From Flavobacteriales bacterium UBA1694 (GTDB taxonomy: Bacteria; Bacteroidota; Bacteroidia; Flavobacteriales; Weeksellaceae): a stretch of 64,000 nucleotides of DNA. The first letter of the stretch is position 1. The number at the start of each line of letters is the position of its first letter. The DNA is taken from the NCBI GenBank assembly GCA_002319955.1, contig DCJS01000031.1:215-64214 (forward strand). Reading direction: 5' to 3'. The notes beneath the pieces are model-generated. The model saw only the letters and a list, made by a program, of their open reading frames with translations, searched no databases and was not told the DNA's origin. Position numbers and translations under genes: made by a program. Below are positions 1 through 8,669 of this stretch, in pieces.

Positions 1-323
1 TAATTCGTCAACGCGACGAGAGTTCGATTTGGAAACGGCTTTATGAATTCCCCCAAACGCTTGATCAAATCCAGGGGGCAAACTTTAGGCGCACAGTTCT
101 AATTAACCATAAACTCTCCCATAAAAACCTCAGTATTGAAATTGATCTTATGGAACTTTCTTCCCTACAAGCTATGGAATCTTTTAGCGCGGCTCTGGGG
201 CTTGAAACCATTGTGTATAGGGAGGCATCAAAGAAATCATTTCCAAGGCCTTTAGAGAAATTTATCGAAGAGTGGGCCAGGCATCAGGGCTTAATTATCA
301 GGCATTTAGATCCTGAGGCGTAA
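1..323 (+). CDS. mutY: A/G-specific adenine DNA glycosylase MutY, C-terminal fragment
   Basis: This is the 3' end of a gene whose start lies before the window; the open frame begins at base 3 and stops at 321-323. The roughly 106 residues match the C-terminal NUDIX-like domain of MutY. They carry the motif SIWKRLYEFP, typical of the family (usually 'iWqgLyefP'), then a KLSHK segment like the 'H.lTHq' of MutY, and end with a FPRPLEKFI stretch resembling the family's 'fPkvi..fl'. MutY removes adenine mispaired with 8-oxoguanine; this domain reads the oxidised base. The catalytic helix-hairpin-helix and Fe-S parts lie outside the window, so integrity of the whole gene cannot be judged. Confidence 0.82.
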   Translation, partial: IRQRDESSIWKRLYEFPQTLDQIQGANFRRTVLINHKLSHKNLSIEIDLMELSSLQAMESFSAALGLETIVYREASKKSFPRPLEKFIEEWARHQGLIIRHLDPEA

Positions 324-484
324 TTAGAGGCGCGCAGGCCTTTTTATTTCATGGAAATCCGTATTTTTGCCCATCACAATAGAAAAGAAAGGGACTAGGG
401 CCAGGTTTTACCTCTTAAAAAATGACTTAAATCAATGCTCAGCACCTAGGAGTCCCTTATAATGATAACAAAAACTAGCAAGAA

Positions 485-1414
485 ATGAAACTTTTAGTTG
501 TCGGCTCTGTGGCGTTTGATGCCATCGAAACGCCTTTTGGAAAAACAGATAAAATTTTAGGCGGTGCGGCCACTTTTATTGGTCTCGCAGCCTCGGTACT
601 TAAAACAGACGTCAGTTTAGTAAGCGTTGTAGGAGGGGACTTTCCCCAGTCTTACCTTGATTTACTTGAATCGCGCGGAATTAAGACCCAAGGAATTGAA
701 ATGGTAAGAGAAGGTAAAACGTTTTTTTGGAGCGGTAGATACCACAATGACTTAAACACCAGAGATACCCTTGTGACGGAGGTCAATGTCATGGCGGATT
801 TTGATCCAAAAGTGCCGGATGCTGCAAAAGATGCCGAGATTCTAATGTTAGGGAATCTTCATCCGTCCATTCAACTCTCTGTTTTGGAGAAAATGCAAAA
901 ACGTCCACAACTTGTGATTTTGGATACGATGAATTTCTGGATGGATACAGCCTTAGACACGCTTCTTGAAATGATTAACAAAACCGACGTGATTACCATC
1001 AATGATGAGGAAGCCCGCCAACTTTCAGGTGAATATTCGCTTGTGAAAGCGGCTCAGAAAATTCATACAATGGGTCCAACCTACGTCATTATTAAGAAAG
1101 GAGAACACGGCGCACTGCTGTTTCATGAAGGGAAAATATTTGCAATTCCAGCCCTCCCACTCGAAGATGTATTTGATCCCACAGGTGCTGGAGATACTTT
1201 TGCTGGAGGCTTTGCAGCCCATTTAGCCAAGACCTCTGACCTCTCATTTGAGAACATGAAATCGGCCCTTATTGTTGGATCAGCTATGGCCTCCTATACC
1301 GTTGAAGAGTTCGGAACTGAGCGCCTTCAAAAAGTAACTGCTGAGGATTTACGCACCCGTGTAGCCGCTTTCAAACAATTAACGACCTTCGAAGTTGATT
1401 TATACTTCGACTAA
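485..1414 (+). CDS. PfkB-family sugar kinase
   Basis: A 309-residue cytoplasmic kinase of the PfkB/ribokinase family. The N-terminal GGAATFIG segment matches the first PfkB signature, and the C-terminal DPTGAGDTFAGGF is the second signature. It holds the anion-hole GAGD and the catalytic base aspartate. The family transfers phosphate from ATP to a sugar or nucleoside hydroxyl; the substrate cannot be read from the sequence. The stop is 11 bases before the start of the peptidyl-prolyl isomerase gene, so the two are probably cotranscribed. No TAnnTTTG promoter box was seen in the 161 bases upstream. Confidence 0.85.
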   Translation: MKLLVVGSVAFDAIETPFGKTDKILGGAATFIGLAASVLKTDVSLVSVVGGDFPQSYLDLLESRGIKTQGIEMVREGKTFFWSGRYHNDLNTRDTLVTEVNVMADFDPKVPDAAKDAEILMLGNLHPSIQLSVLEKMQKRPQLVILDTMNFWMDTALDTLLEMINKTDVITINDEEARQLSGEYSLVKAAQKIHTMGPTYVIIKKGEHGALLFHEGKIFAIPALPLEDVFDPTGAGDTFAGGFAAHLAKTSDLSFENMKSALIVGSAMASYTVEEFGTERLQKVTAEDLRTRVAAFKQLTTFEVDLYFD

Positions 1415-1425
1415 AGAAATTATAT

Positions 1426-3255
1426 ATGAAAAACAGTCTTTATTTAGTCCTTAGTCTTATTTCTGGTTTAGTCTCTGCGCAGTACATGCGCGTGGGTAGC
1501 GACAGTATCGCACTCCAAGATTTTAAGAAAGATAATGCGCAGTCTCTTAAGGAGGTTGGAATTACTCAGACCCTTAAAAGTGCCCAGGATTTTCTTTTGT
1601 TTCAACAACTAGCTGAGGAAAAAAAAGCGGATACAACCACGTATTTTCGCCAGCGTATAGCACAAAAGGTTCAGGAACTTCATAGCCTGTATTTCTTTGA
1701 TCCAGCCCTAGTAGAGCGCCAGACCCAGGCTTTCGTTCAAGCGAATAAACTTGAGCGCTACGTTCAGGTATTTACTTTAGAGAAGGAGCCTAATGATACA
1801 ACCGATTATTCGAAAGTTTATCAGGACGTGGTTAGTGGAAAACTTCCCCTTGACCAGGCCATTAAAACCTATATTAAAAAAGATCTTGAGCCGCTTTATA
1901 TTAAGCCCGGTTTGATCAGTATGGAACTTTATCAGGACCTTATGCTTGCAAAGCCCGGAGGCTATACAAAACTCTACGACCAAGGTCGCACTGTGACGTT
2001 TGCAAAATTGGTCAGTGTAAGGCCAAGTTTAGGCTATATGATCTTTGGAACCTTGAGGTATGCAAACGACGCCAATGCCCCTAAGCAGCAGGCTGCGATT
2101 TATCAGGCACTTAATTCAGGCAAAGCCTTCAATGAGGTAACGAAAGAATTTGGAACCACGCCAAACGAAATTAATGCGGGTGGAGCCGTCATGGGATCAC
2201 CCAGCCTTCCAGACCATATTTATCAGGCATTAAAAGGAAAGAAAGCAGGAGAATTCACCAAAGAGCCAGTGCTTTTTGACGGGAATTATTATGTGTTTTA
2301 TATTTACGATCTAGTGCCTTACGAGGTAACAGACCAAACCAAAACACTTTTCCGCACGGAAATGCTCAATAGCACTTATCTACAGGAGTTAGAAAATCAG
2401 CTGATTGCCCAAAGGCAAAACAGCGCTGATTTTTCTCTCACCAATGACTATAAAACCGTAGAGAAGTCCTACCAGAGCTTTAAAGGATTGTCAAATCCAA
2501 ATGCTATACTCTGGCGTTATAAGTCTCACTCGGTAGACTACAAAACCCTGGCCGCACGAATAGATCGGCTTTACAAAGATTTAGAAACGATCCAGCCAAC
2601 GCAGTGGAAGGCGCTTTTAGACATCCAAGTTAGAAACGATTTGTTTGACAACTACACACAAGAGTTCTTTTCTAGACCGCTTGTGAAAACAGAATTAGAA
2701 ACAGAACGCCGAATGCTCTTTTCGGAGTACATTTACTCCGGTCTTCTTAAGAGTGAAGTAGACCAGTCAGAGTCGAACTTAAGACGGTATTATAACGCGC
2801 ATAAGGATCAGTTTCAATGGGAGGAATTAGCGCAGGGACGTGTGGCAATTTTGAGTGATGCGAGTCTTTCAAAATCAGTGCAGAAAGCCATTGAGGACCC
2901 TTCCAAATGGGCGGATCTAAAGAAAAAGTACGACGGGAAATTGAATAAGGAGAATAAAATTTTAGTTTCCTTCCAAGAAGGAGAGATGTTTAAAGACGCT
3001 GAAATCTTTACCACCTACAAGGTTCCATTTAAAAAAGGCGTATTTTCGACCAAAATGGGAACGCGTGAAGTTGTGGTAGCGGTAGACAAGATTCTTGCGC
3101 GCTCGCCCATGAGTTTTGAAGAAGCAAAAGACGACGTTGTGTCTCGCGTGACGGAAGAAACACTGAAAACAATTTTAGACACGCAGAGAGCAAAAACCTC
3201 AATTGTGGTTCCAGTCGCATTTATGCAGGATTTAGAGAAAAATTTTAAGAAATAA
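1426..3255 (+). CDS. Periplasmic peptidyl-prolyl isomerase (PpiC/SurA type)
   Basis: A 609-residue secreted protein. It starts with a signal peptide (hydrophobic stretch ending in SGLVSAQ). A parvulin-like rotamase domain is suggested around residues 200-300, beginning near SLGYMIFG and ending near YYVFYIYDLVPYE. A long charged helical C-terminal half follows. Parvulin proteins of this kind assist folding of outer-membrane proteins in the periplasm. The parvulin motif is weaker than in the next gene, so chaperone function is better supported than isomerase activity. It follows the PfkB kinase gene by 11 bases and precedes a second, better conserved SurA-like gene. Confidence 0.75.
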   Translation: MKNSLYLVLSLISGLVSAQYMRVGSDSIALQDFKKDNAQSLKEVGITQTLKSAQDFLLFQQLAEEKKADTTTYFRQRIAQKVQELHSLYFFDPALVERQTQAFVQANKLERYVQVFTLEKEPNDTTDYSKVYQDVVSGKLPLDQAIKTYIKKDLEPLYIKPGLISMELYQDLMLAKPGGYTKLYDQGRTVTFAKLVSVRPSLGYMIFGTLRYANDANAPKQQAAIYQALNSGKAFNEVTKEFGTTPNEINAGGAVMGSPSLPDHIYQALKGKKAGEFTKEPVLFDGNYYVFYIYDLVPYEVTDQTKTLFRTEMLNSTYLQELENQLIAQRQNSADFSLTNDYKTVEKSYQSFKGLSNPNAILWRYKSHSVDYKTLAARIDRLYKDLETIQPTQWKALLDIQVRNDLFDNYTQEFFSRPLVKTELETERRMLFSEYIYSGLLKSEVDQSESNLRRYYNAHKDQFQWEELAQGRVAILSDASLSKSVQKAIEDPSKWADLKKKYDGKLNKENKILVSFQEGEMFKDAEIFTTYKVPFKKGVFSTKMGTREVVVAVDKILARSPMSFEEAKDDVVSRVTEETLKTILDTQRAKTSIVVPVAFMQDLEKNFKK

Positions 3256-3268
3256 TTATAAGTTTATA

Positions 3269-3300
3269 TTGAGCGTAATCCGCTAAGAATTATAATTTTG
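3269..3300 (+). promoter_or_regulatory. Bacteroidota-type promoter for the SurA-like gene
   Basis: TTG (3269-3271), a 21-base spacer and TAATTTTG (3293-3300) match the -33/-7 pattern of the Bacteroidota primary sigma factor. Transcription would start near 3307, about 10 bases before the first ATG at 3317. Confidence 0.6.
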
Positions 3301-3316
3301 CAAACTAGATAGTTTT

Positions 3317-4678
3317 ATGATGGTAAATAATGTAAAATCACTTTTATTAAGTGTCTTTTTTATAACCCTTTTTGCTGCACCTGCCCAGGGGCAACAACTT
3401 CAAAAAGGCGCCTTAGTGGATGGGATTACGGCGGTAATCGGCGACGAAATCGTCCTAGAGTCCGATATCGATGAGCAAATGAATTACGCCAAACAGCAAG
3501 GGACACAAGTCACTGACCGCTGTACGTTTCTTGCCAACATAGTCAATAACAAGCTCCTTATTTATGAAGCAAAGCGTGACACGCTGATTGAGAACAGAAC
3601 CGCAGCTATTAAAGAGGTGGTGAACGGGAAGTACGACCAGATTTTAACGCATTTTCCAGACGAGAAAACGATGCTTAGAGAATATAAGTTTCGTAACGCT
3701 TATGAAATGAAGAACGCGATCGAGAAGATCGATCTTGATAATTACTACGGGCAGCAGAAATACGCGAGAATTACGGAGAAAGTCGACGTGACGCCTAACG
3801 AAGTGACGGATTTCTATTCGTTGTACCAACATCAGCTTCCAATGGTGAAAGACGAGGTTTCTGTCTCTCAAATCATGATGTTTCCAAAACTTACTGACGC
3901 GCATAAGGATGAATTAAAAGCCAGACTCCTAAAAATTAAACAAGATATTTTAAACGGGGAAAGCTTCGAGCAAATGGCTCGTATTTATTCTGAAGATACA
4001 TCTGCAGCCGAAGGGGGGCTTTTTAAGAATGTTTCCAAAGGTAAAATGGTGAAACCTTTCGAGGCTGCCGCATTAAATTTACAAGAAGGGGAAATTTCTG
4101 ATCCCGTGGAGACTGAATTTGGGTACCATTTGATTCAGCTCGTGAAAAAAAGCGGCAAGCAGTATGACGTAAGACATATCTTATTAAAATCAGAGCCGAA
4201 TGCAGAAGAAATTATTGCAGCCAGAGCAGAGCTCGATTCCATTCGAACTCGTATCGTAGAGGGAAAGCTTACATTCAAGGAAGCCGCTTTCAAATATTCG
4301 GATGATAAAAACACGAAATTTAATGGCGGAACGCTTACCGGCGCAGATGGCGGCGATAAGATTGAAAAAATCAGCCTACCGGCCACTTTATCCTATCAAA
4401 TAGTTGGAATCAAGCCAGGCGATATCACAGAGGTCTTCCAAGACGAATCGCGCGAAAGAAAGACGGTGAATATTGTCTTGGTCAATGACGAAATTACGGC
4501 CCACCAGTTGGCAATTGAAACCGACTACGAGCGAATCAAAAATTTGGCTTCCGAACGAAAAAAAGCCCAAATCGTTGAGAAATGGGTTAAAGAAAAACTA
4601 GCCGATACCTTTATCTCGATAAATGACCGCTATAACCACTGTGCCTTTTCCAATGATTGGAAAAAAGAAAGTGAATAA
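3317..4678 (+). CDS. SurA-like periplasmic chaperone / peptidyl-prolyl isomerase
   Basis: A 453-residue secreted protein. It has a signal peptide (hydrophobic stretch ending FAAPAQGQQ) and a SurA N-terminal domain with the typical opening GITAVIGDEIVLESDID. Two parvulin domains follow. The first contains VSQIMMFPKLTD, EDTSAAEGGLF and GEISDPVETEFGYHLIQL. The second contains YDVRHILLKSE, KYSDDKNTKFNGG and GDITEVFQ. SurA proteins hold unfolded beta-barrel proteins on the way to the BAM complex. ATG codons occur at 3317 and 3320; either fits. This gene and the preceding one look like a pair of diverged parvulin chaperones. Confidence 0.87.
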   Translation: MMVNNVKSLLLSVFFITLFAAPAQGQQLQKGALVDGITAVIGDEIVLESDIDEQMNYAKQQGTQVTDRCTFLANIVNNKLLIYEAKRDTLIENRTAAIKEVVNGKYDQILTHFPDEKTMLREYKFRNAYEMKNAIEKIDLDNYYGQQKYARITEKVDVTPNEVTDFYSLYQHQLPMVKDEVSVSQIMMFPKLTDAHKDELKARLLKIKQDILNGESFEQMARIYSEDTSAAEGGLFKNVSKGKMVKPFEAAALNLQEGEISDPVETEFGYHLIQLVKKSGKQYDVRHILLKSEPNAEEIIAARAELDSIRTRIVEGKLTFKEAAFKYSDDKNTKFNGGTLTGADGGDKIEKISLPATLSYQIVGIKPGDITEVFQDESRERKTVNIVLVNDEITAHQLAIETDYERIKNLASERKKAQIVEKWVKEKLADTFISINDRYNHCAFSNDWKKESE

Positions 4679-4683
4679 CCTTA

Positions 4684-4712
4684 AAAATCCTTTAGAATTT
4701 CTAAAGGATTTT
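4684..4712 (+). terminator. Rho-independent terminator after the SurA-like gene
   Basis: A 13-bp perfect stem (4684-4696 with 4700-4712) and a 3-base loop are followed by CTATTTTT. The tail overlaps the promoter box of the next gene. Confidence 0.75.
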
Positions 4713-4713
4713 C

Positions 4714-4721
4714 TATTTTTG
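4714..4721 (+). promoter_or_regulatory. -7 promoter box upstream of the nitronate monooxygenase-like gene
   Basis: TATTTTTG matches TAnnTTTG. Transcription would begin around 4727-4729, at or after the first ATG (4726), which favours the second ATG at 4762 as the real start. Confidence 0.5.
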
Positions 4722-4761
4722 GTCTATGAGCAATTTTATCCATTTTGGAATCGCAGAGAAA

Positions 4762-5715
4762 ATGTACAGTGAGGCGCAGAACCGCATCACAACCCTTTTT
4801 AAGATCAAGTACCCAATTGTTCAAGGCGGTATGGTTTGGCATTCAGGCTGGCGTCTTGCAAGTGCTGTTTCCAATGCCGGTGGCCTTGGCCTGATCGGGG
4901 CAGGGAGCATGTATCCCGATGTGCTTTCAGAGCACATTACAAAATGCAAAGCGGCGACCGATAAGCCCTTTGGTGTGAACATTCCGATGCTCTACCCCGA
5001 TTTGGATGCCCTGCTTGAAGTGGTACTTTCCCATGGCGTGAAAATCGTCTTTACTTCAGCCGGAAATCCAAAGACCTATACCGAGGCTTTGCAAAAAGAA
5101 GGAATCAAGGTGGCTCATGTGGTCTCCTCGACAAAATTCGCGCTCAAATGTGAAGAGGCGGGCGTCGATGCAATTGTTGCGGAAGGCTTTGAAGCGGGAG
5201 GACATAATGGACGGGATGAAACGACTTCCCTGGTGTTAATTCCGAATGTGAAGAAGCAAATCACCACACCACTAATTGCCGCTGGAGGAATCGCCTTAGG
5301 TTCGCAAATGAAAGCGGCCTTAGTGCTCGGGGCTGATGGAGTTCAAATTGGCAGTCGCTTTGCAGCCACGAAAGAGGCCAGCGGGCACGATGCCTGGAAG
5401 CACCATATTACAACCCTTCTCGAAGGGAGTACCCAATTAACGTTGAAAGAACTCGCACCTGTAAGACTAGTCAAAAACCAATTTTTCAATGATCTTGAAG
5501 CGCTGTATCAAAATAGCCCTAGCCCGCAGTCCTTAAAAGAGCTTCTTGGACGGGCCCGCGCCAAACGCGGCATGTTTGAGGGTGATCTTGACCAGGGTGA
5601 ACTTGAAATAGGGCAGGTGTCTGCCTTAATCGACGAAGTACTAAGTGTAGATGAGGTCTTCCAAAGGCTCCTTGAAGAATTTAAACAGGCCTCTTTTGTC
5701 GATTTCCTTGCCTAA
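4762..5715 (+). CDS. Nitronate monooxygenase / FabK-like flavoprotein
   Basis: An FMN-dependent TIM-barrel protein of the 2-nitropropane dioxygenase family. Landmarks are the opening RITTLFKIKYPIVQGGM, SNAGGLGLIGAG, the flavin-binding AEGFEAGGHNGR and LIAAGGIALGSQ, and LGADGVQIGSRF. The HNGR histidine corresponds to the catalytic base of nitronate monooxygenases. Two ATGs are possible, at 4726 and 4762. The second gives 317 residues and starts close to the conserved domain, and the promoter box at 4714-4721 would place transcription start at or beyond the first ATG. Related proteins include enoyl-ACP reductase FabK, so the exact substrate is open. The gene stands alone between terminators. 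Confidence 0.8.
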   Translation: MYSEAQNRITTLFKIKYPIVQGGMVWHSGWRLASAVSNAGGLGLIGAGSMYPDVLSEHITKCKAATDKPFGVNIPMLYPDLDALLEVVLSHGVKIVFTSAGNPKTYTEALQKEGIKVAHVVSSTKFALKCEEAGVDAIVAEGFEAGGHNGRDETTSLVLIPNVKKQITTPLIAAGGIALGSQMKAALVLGADGVQIGSRFAATKEASGHDAWKHHITTLLEGSTQLTLKELAPVRLVKNQFFNDLEALYQNSPSPQSLKELLGRARAKRGMFEGDLDQGELEIGQVSALIDEVLSVDEVFQRLLEEFKQASFVDFLA

Positions 5716-5720
5716 AACAA

Positions 5721-5745
5721 AAAAAACACCGCTTGGTGTTTTTTT
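5721..5745. terminator. Bidirectional terminator
   Basis: A 10-bp stem made of an A-run plus CACC, loop GCTT, and GGTG plus a T-run. It serves the plus-strand gene ending at 5715 and the minus-strand gene ending at 5750. Confidence 0.8.
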
Positions 5746-5749
5746 GTTC

Positions 5750-6040
5750 TTACTGAGCGTCTAATAGGGACTGAAGCTGTAAGTAGCCCCCGCCGTTGTA
5801 ACCTTCGTTTAAGCCTTCATCATAAAGAAGCTCAAGGGCTTTGCCACTACGGTTTCCACTGCGGCAAAATAAGATCACAGGATTGGGAAGCGAGGTGATT
5901 TCTTGGGCTCTTGCGACCACTTCTCCTAAAGGTATGTTTGTTGCTCCCTCAATGGCGCCCTCCATTTCCAGTTCTAACGGTTCGCGTACGTCGATTAGAT
6001 GGTAGGTTCCGGTGCTTAAGACTTCATGTAGTGTACTCAT
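5750..6040 (-). CDS. Rhodanese-like domain protein
   Basis: A 96-residue single rhodanese domain. LIDVREPLELEMEGAIEGA is the N-terminal CH2A-type motif, and VILFCRSGNRSGKA is the active-site loop with its catalytic cysteine. Single-domain rhodaneses carry persulfide sulfur in the cytoplasm; the acceptor is not evident here. The frame is open to 6091. The ATG at 6040 (MSTLHEVL) is preferred because the 17 upstream residues do not resemble the family. Confidence 0.83.
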   Translation of the reverse strand: MSTLHEVLSTGTYHLIDVREPLELEMEGAIEGATNIPLGEVVARAQEITSLPNPVILFCRSGNRSGKALELLYDEGLNEGYNGGGYLQLQSLLDAQ

Positions 6041-6153
6041 ATGCTTAGAATTTTTGCTAAAGTACCAATTTTTTAGATTTCTAAAACACAAAGTGAGCGA
6101 ATTGTTTAGCTTGTTTTTTTTGAAACTGGTTTTTCTATTATCTTCGCAATTCT

Positions 6154-7080
6154 ATGAAGAGTACAAAGGAGATATGGACCAAGTTAATTAAATCTAAAGC
6201 GGCTGCGTTTGGGTTTCAAGATTGTGGCATCTCAGAGTCCGGTTTTTTGGAACAAGATGCACGAGCCTTGGAAGCCTATTTGAATAAAGGTTACCACGGG
6301 AACATGCAGTATATGGAGAATCATTTTGATAAGCGTGTAGACACACGTCTTCTAGTAGAAGGTTCAAAGTCGGTTATTTCTCTAACCTATAATTACTTTC
6401 CAAAAAAGGAACTTCCAACACTCGATAATTTCAAGATTTCAAAGTACGCATACGGAGAGGATTACCATCCTGTTATTAAGTCGATTTTAGGCGATATGGT
6501 GTTAGAACTACAAGAGGAGATCGGCGCTTTTGGATTTCGGGTTTTTGTGGACTCTGCGCCTGTCCTGGAACGGAGTTGGGCGAGAAAATCCGGACTTGGA
6601 TGGGTTGGTAAAAATGCAAACCTAATTACAAAACAAAAGGGGTCGTTTTTCTTTATTGCTGAGATCATCTGCGATTTAGAATTGGAGTATGATTCTCCGA
6701 TCGGGGATTATTGTGGGACGTGCAAAAAGTGCATTGAGGCCTGTCCGACAGAGGCTATTATAGAGCCGAATGTGATTGATGGTAGTCGCTGCATTTCCTA
6801 CGCAACTATAGAACTGAAGGAGTCTATACCGGCGTCTTTTAAAGATTCCATGGAAGATTGGATGTTTGGATGTGATATTTGCCAGGACGTCTGCCCTTGG
6901 AACCGTTTCTCTTTACCACATAATGAGCCTCGATTTGAGCCCAGTGAGGCACTAAGTAACTATTCAAAGCCGCAATGGCAAGAATTAACTCAGGATCTGT
7001 TTTCAGAGATTTTTCGCGGCTCGCCAGTGAAACGCACGAAATTTAGTGGGTTAAAGCGAAATATTGAATTTTTAAAGTAA
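6154..7080 (+). CDS. queG: Epoxyqueuosine reductase QueG
   Basis: A 308-residue cobalamin- and Fe-S-dependent enzyme that performs the last step of queuosine synthesis in tRNA, reducing epoxyqueuosine. Visible landmarks are VDSAPVLERSWARKSGLGW, which carries the conserved aspartate and the substrate-pocket residues, and two 4Fe-4S ferredoxin clusters. The first cluster is CGTCKKCIEACPTEAI and the second is CDICQDVCPWN. The length is typical of the short form without the C-terminal HEAT-like repeats found in some QueG proteins. It is monocistronic. Confidence 0.92.
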   Translation: MKSTKEIWTKLIKSKAAAFGFQDCGISESGFLEQDARALEAYLNKGYHGNMQYMENHFDKRVDTRLLVEGSKSVISLTYNYFPKKELPTLDNFKISKYAYGEDYHPVIKSILGDMVLELQEEIGAFGFRVFVDSAPVLERSWARKSGLGWVGKNANLITKQKGSFFFIAEIICDLELEYDSPIGDYCGTCKKCIEACPTEAIIEPNVIDGSRCISYATIELKESIPASFKDSMEDWMFGCDICQDVCPWNRFSLPHNEPRFEPSEALSNYSKPQWQELTQDLFSEIFRGSPVKRTKFSGLKRNIEFLK

Positions 7081-7140
7081 GTTAAAGCTAGACCTATCAA
7101 ACACGAACTAGGCATAACGGTTTAAAAAGAATTCATTCTT

Positions 7141-8049
7141 ATGGTAGATAATAAAAATTTCGAGGTGATTGTTATAGGAGGAAGTTACGCCGGGCTTTCA
7201 TCAGCAATGGCTTTAGGACGAGCCTTGCGAAGGGTATTGATTATTGATAATGGGCTGCCATGCAACCGCCAAACACCACACTCGCACAATTTCCTTACTC
7301 AAGACGGAGAAAAACCAAACGTGATTGCAGACAAAGCAAAATCACAAGTCTTAAATTATGAAACGGTAAAGTTTCATCAAGGCCTTGTGATTAGCGGAAA
7401 AAAAGTCAAAAATGGCTTTGAAATTACCACAAAGGATGACCAAGCTTTTACAGCTAAGAAACTCATATTTGCGACAGGTTTAAAAGATATGATGCCAAAA
7501 GTGGAAGGCTTTTCGCAGTGTTGGGGAATTTCCGTTATTCATTGTCCCTACTGTCATGGTTATGAGGTAAAAAACCAAAGAACAGGCATACTAGCAGACG
7601 GAAATAGCGCTTTTCATTATGCCCAACTTATTCGCAATTGGACAAAAGACGTTTCAATTTTCACGAATGGGAAATCAACACTTTCTCAAGATCAGATTAG
7701 CAAGATTGCCAAAAACAGGATTCCAATAATTGAAAAGGAAATTGCGTATATGGAACATGAAAATGGGAGCCTGCGACATATAGTTTTCAAAGACAAGACC
7801 ACTTTTGAGTTGGATGCGATCTATTCCCAACCTGTATTTGAACAACATTGTAAAGTCCCGCAAATGCTAGGTTGTGAGTTGACAGAGCAGGGACATATCA
7901 AAGTTGATGCTTTACAGAAAACATCGGTAAGGAATGTTTTTGCCTGCGGGGATATGGCTAGTCCAATGCGTTCCGTAGCAAATGCTGTGGCAACAGGAAA
8001 CCTTGTTGGTGCAATGGTAAACAACGAACTGACTGAAAAGGAGTTTTAA
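7141..8049 (+). CDS. Thioredoxin-reductase-like NAD(P)/FAD oxidoreductase
   Basis: A 302-residue flavoprotein. The N-terminal GGSYAGLSSAMALGRALRR is a Rossmann FAD-binding motif. HCPYCHGYEV in the middle is a redox-active CxxC of the TrxR-like class, and FACGDMASPMRSVANA is the C-terminal FAD motif. This subgroup transfers electrons from NADPH through the CxxC to a disulfide, but its partner is usually not thioredoxin itself. No partner gene is adjacent, and the gene lies alone. Confidence 0.8.
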   Translation: MVDNKNFEVIVIGGSYAGLSSAMALGRALRRVLIIDNGLPCNRQTPHSHNFLTQDGEKPNVIADKAKSQVLNYETVKFHQGLVISGKKVKNGFEITTKDDQAFTAKKLIFATGLKDMMPKVEGFSQCWGISVIHCPYCHGYEVKNQRTGILADGNSAFHYAQLIRNWTKDVSIFTNGKSTLSQDQISKIAKNRIPIIEKEIAYMEHENGSLRHIVFKDKTTFELDAIYSQPVFEQHCKVPQMLGCELTEQGHIKVDALQKTSVRNVFACGDMASPMRSVANAVATGNLVGAMVNNELTEKEF

Positions 8050-8102
8050 AACCTGGCTAAAAAAAACTGCTTAATTCTTACTGAAAGGGTATCTTTCTTC
8101 TG

Positions 8103-8600
8103 TTAAGGATTTAGACTTAAACTTACCGATAAATCAAGAGCGTCCTTCACTTGAATACTTCCACCCAGTCGGCTTGGTGGAATAATGTGGAAGTCACTAA
8201 AGTTCATTCGTTTGGTGCCTACCAGATTGTTTTCTTCTTTGAAGAGTGTGATTTCGTAGGTCTTTTGCGTTTTCATAAGTTTTACCTCGAAAGTGGCCTG
8301 GTAATAATTACTTGTGGAAAGCGGCTTTAGTTTTAGAAACCGGATGCGAAGGGTTGGATGCTGCGTATGGTTCAGGGTCCTTCTAAAATCATTTGTCATC
8401 AGGCGGTTTCGGCAATCAAAGTCTGCAACTTGTAGCGTCAGGTCTGGAAGATTCACTGCATTCGAGGAGGAGAGTCTGGGCACATTGGCGTTGATGCATT
8501 TGAAGGCGTTCACATTCGTTTTCCCAGCAATCGTAATGGTACTCGACTGCGCAAGACCTACAAAAGGGAGTAAAAGTATAAAAAAGCCTAGAGGTTTCAT
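8103..8600 (-). CDS. YceI-like secreted protein (second copy)
   Basis: A 165-residue protein with a signal peptide (MKPLGFFILLLPFVGLAQ). The body resembles the YceI lipid-binding beta-barrel fold in outline: ITIAGKTNVNAFKC near the N terminus, then MTNDFRRTLNHTQHPTLRIRF in the middle. It has no canonical 'SLHDW' motif and is clearly diverged from the copy at 10039-10569. YceI-type barrels bind polyisoprenoids or amphiphiles in the periplasm. A TTG at 8609 extends the frame by three codons; the ATG at 8600 is preferred. It lies 69 bases after the porin gene, with a terminator between. Confidence 0.62.
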   Translation of the reverse strand: MKPLGFFILLLPFVGLAQSSTITIAGKTNVNAFKCINANVPRLSSSNAVNLPDLTLQVADFDCRNRLMTNDFRRTLNHTQHPTLRIRFLKLKPLSTSNYYQATFEVKLMKTQKTYEITLFKEENNLVGTKRMNFSDFHIIPPSRLGGSIQVKDALDLSVSLSLNP

Positions 8601-8616
8601 AGGATTCAAAGGTCTT

Positions 8617-8640
8617 AAAAAAGGGGCAATTTCTTGCCCC
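8617..8640 (-). terminator. Terminator between the porin and the second YceI gene
   Basis: On the minus strand GGGGCAAGAAATTGCCCC is followed by a T-run (8617-8622). It would end most transcripts from the porin gene before the second YceI gene. Confidence 0.75.
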
Positions 8641-8669
8641 TTTCCTTGAAAAAATTTAAAAAGATAATA

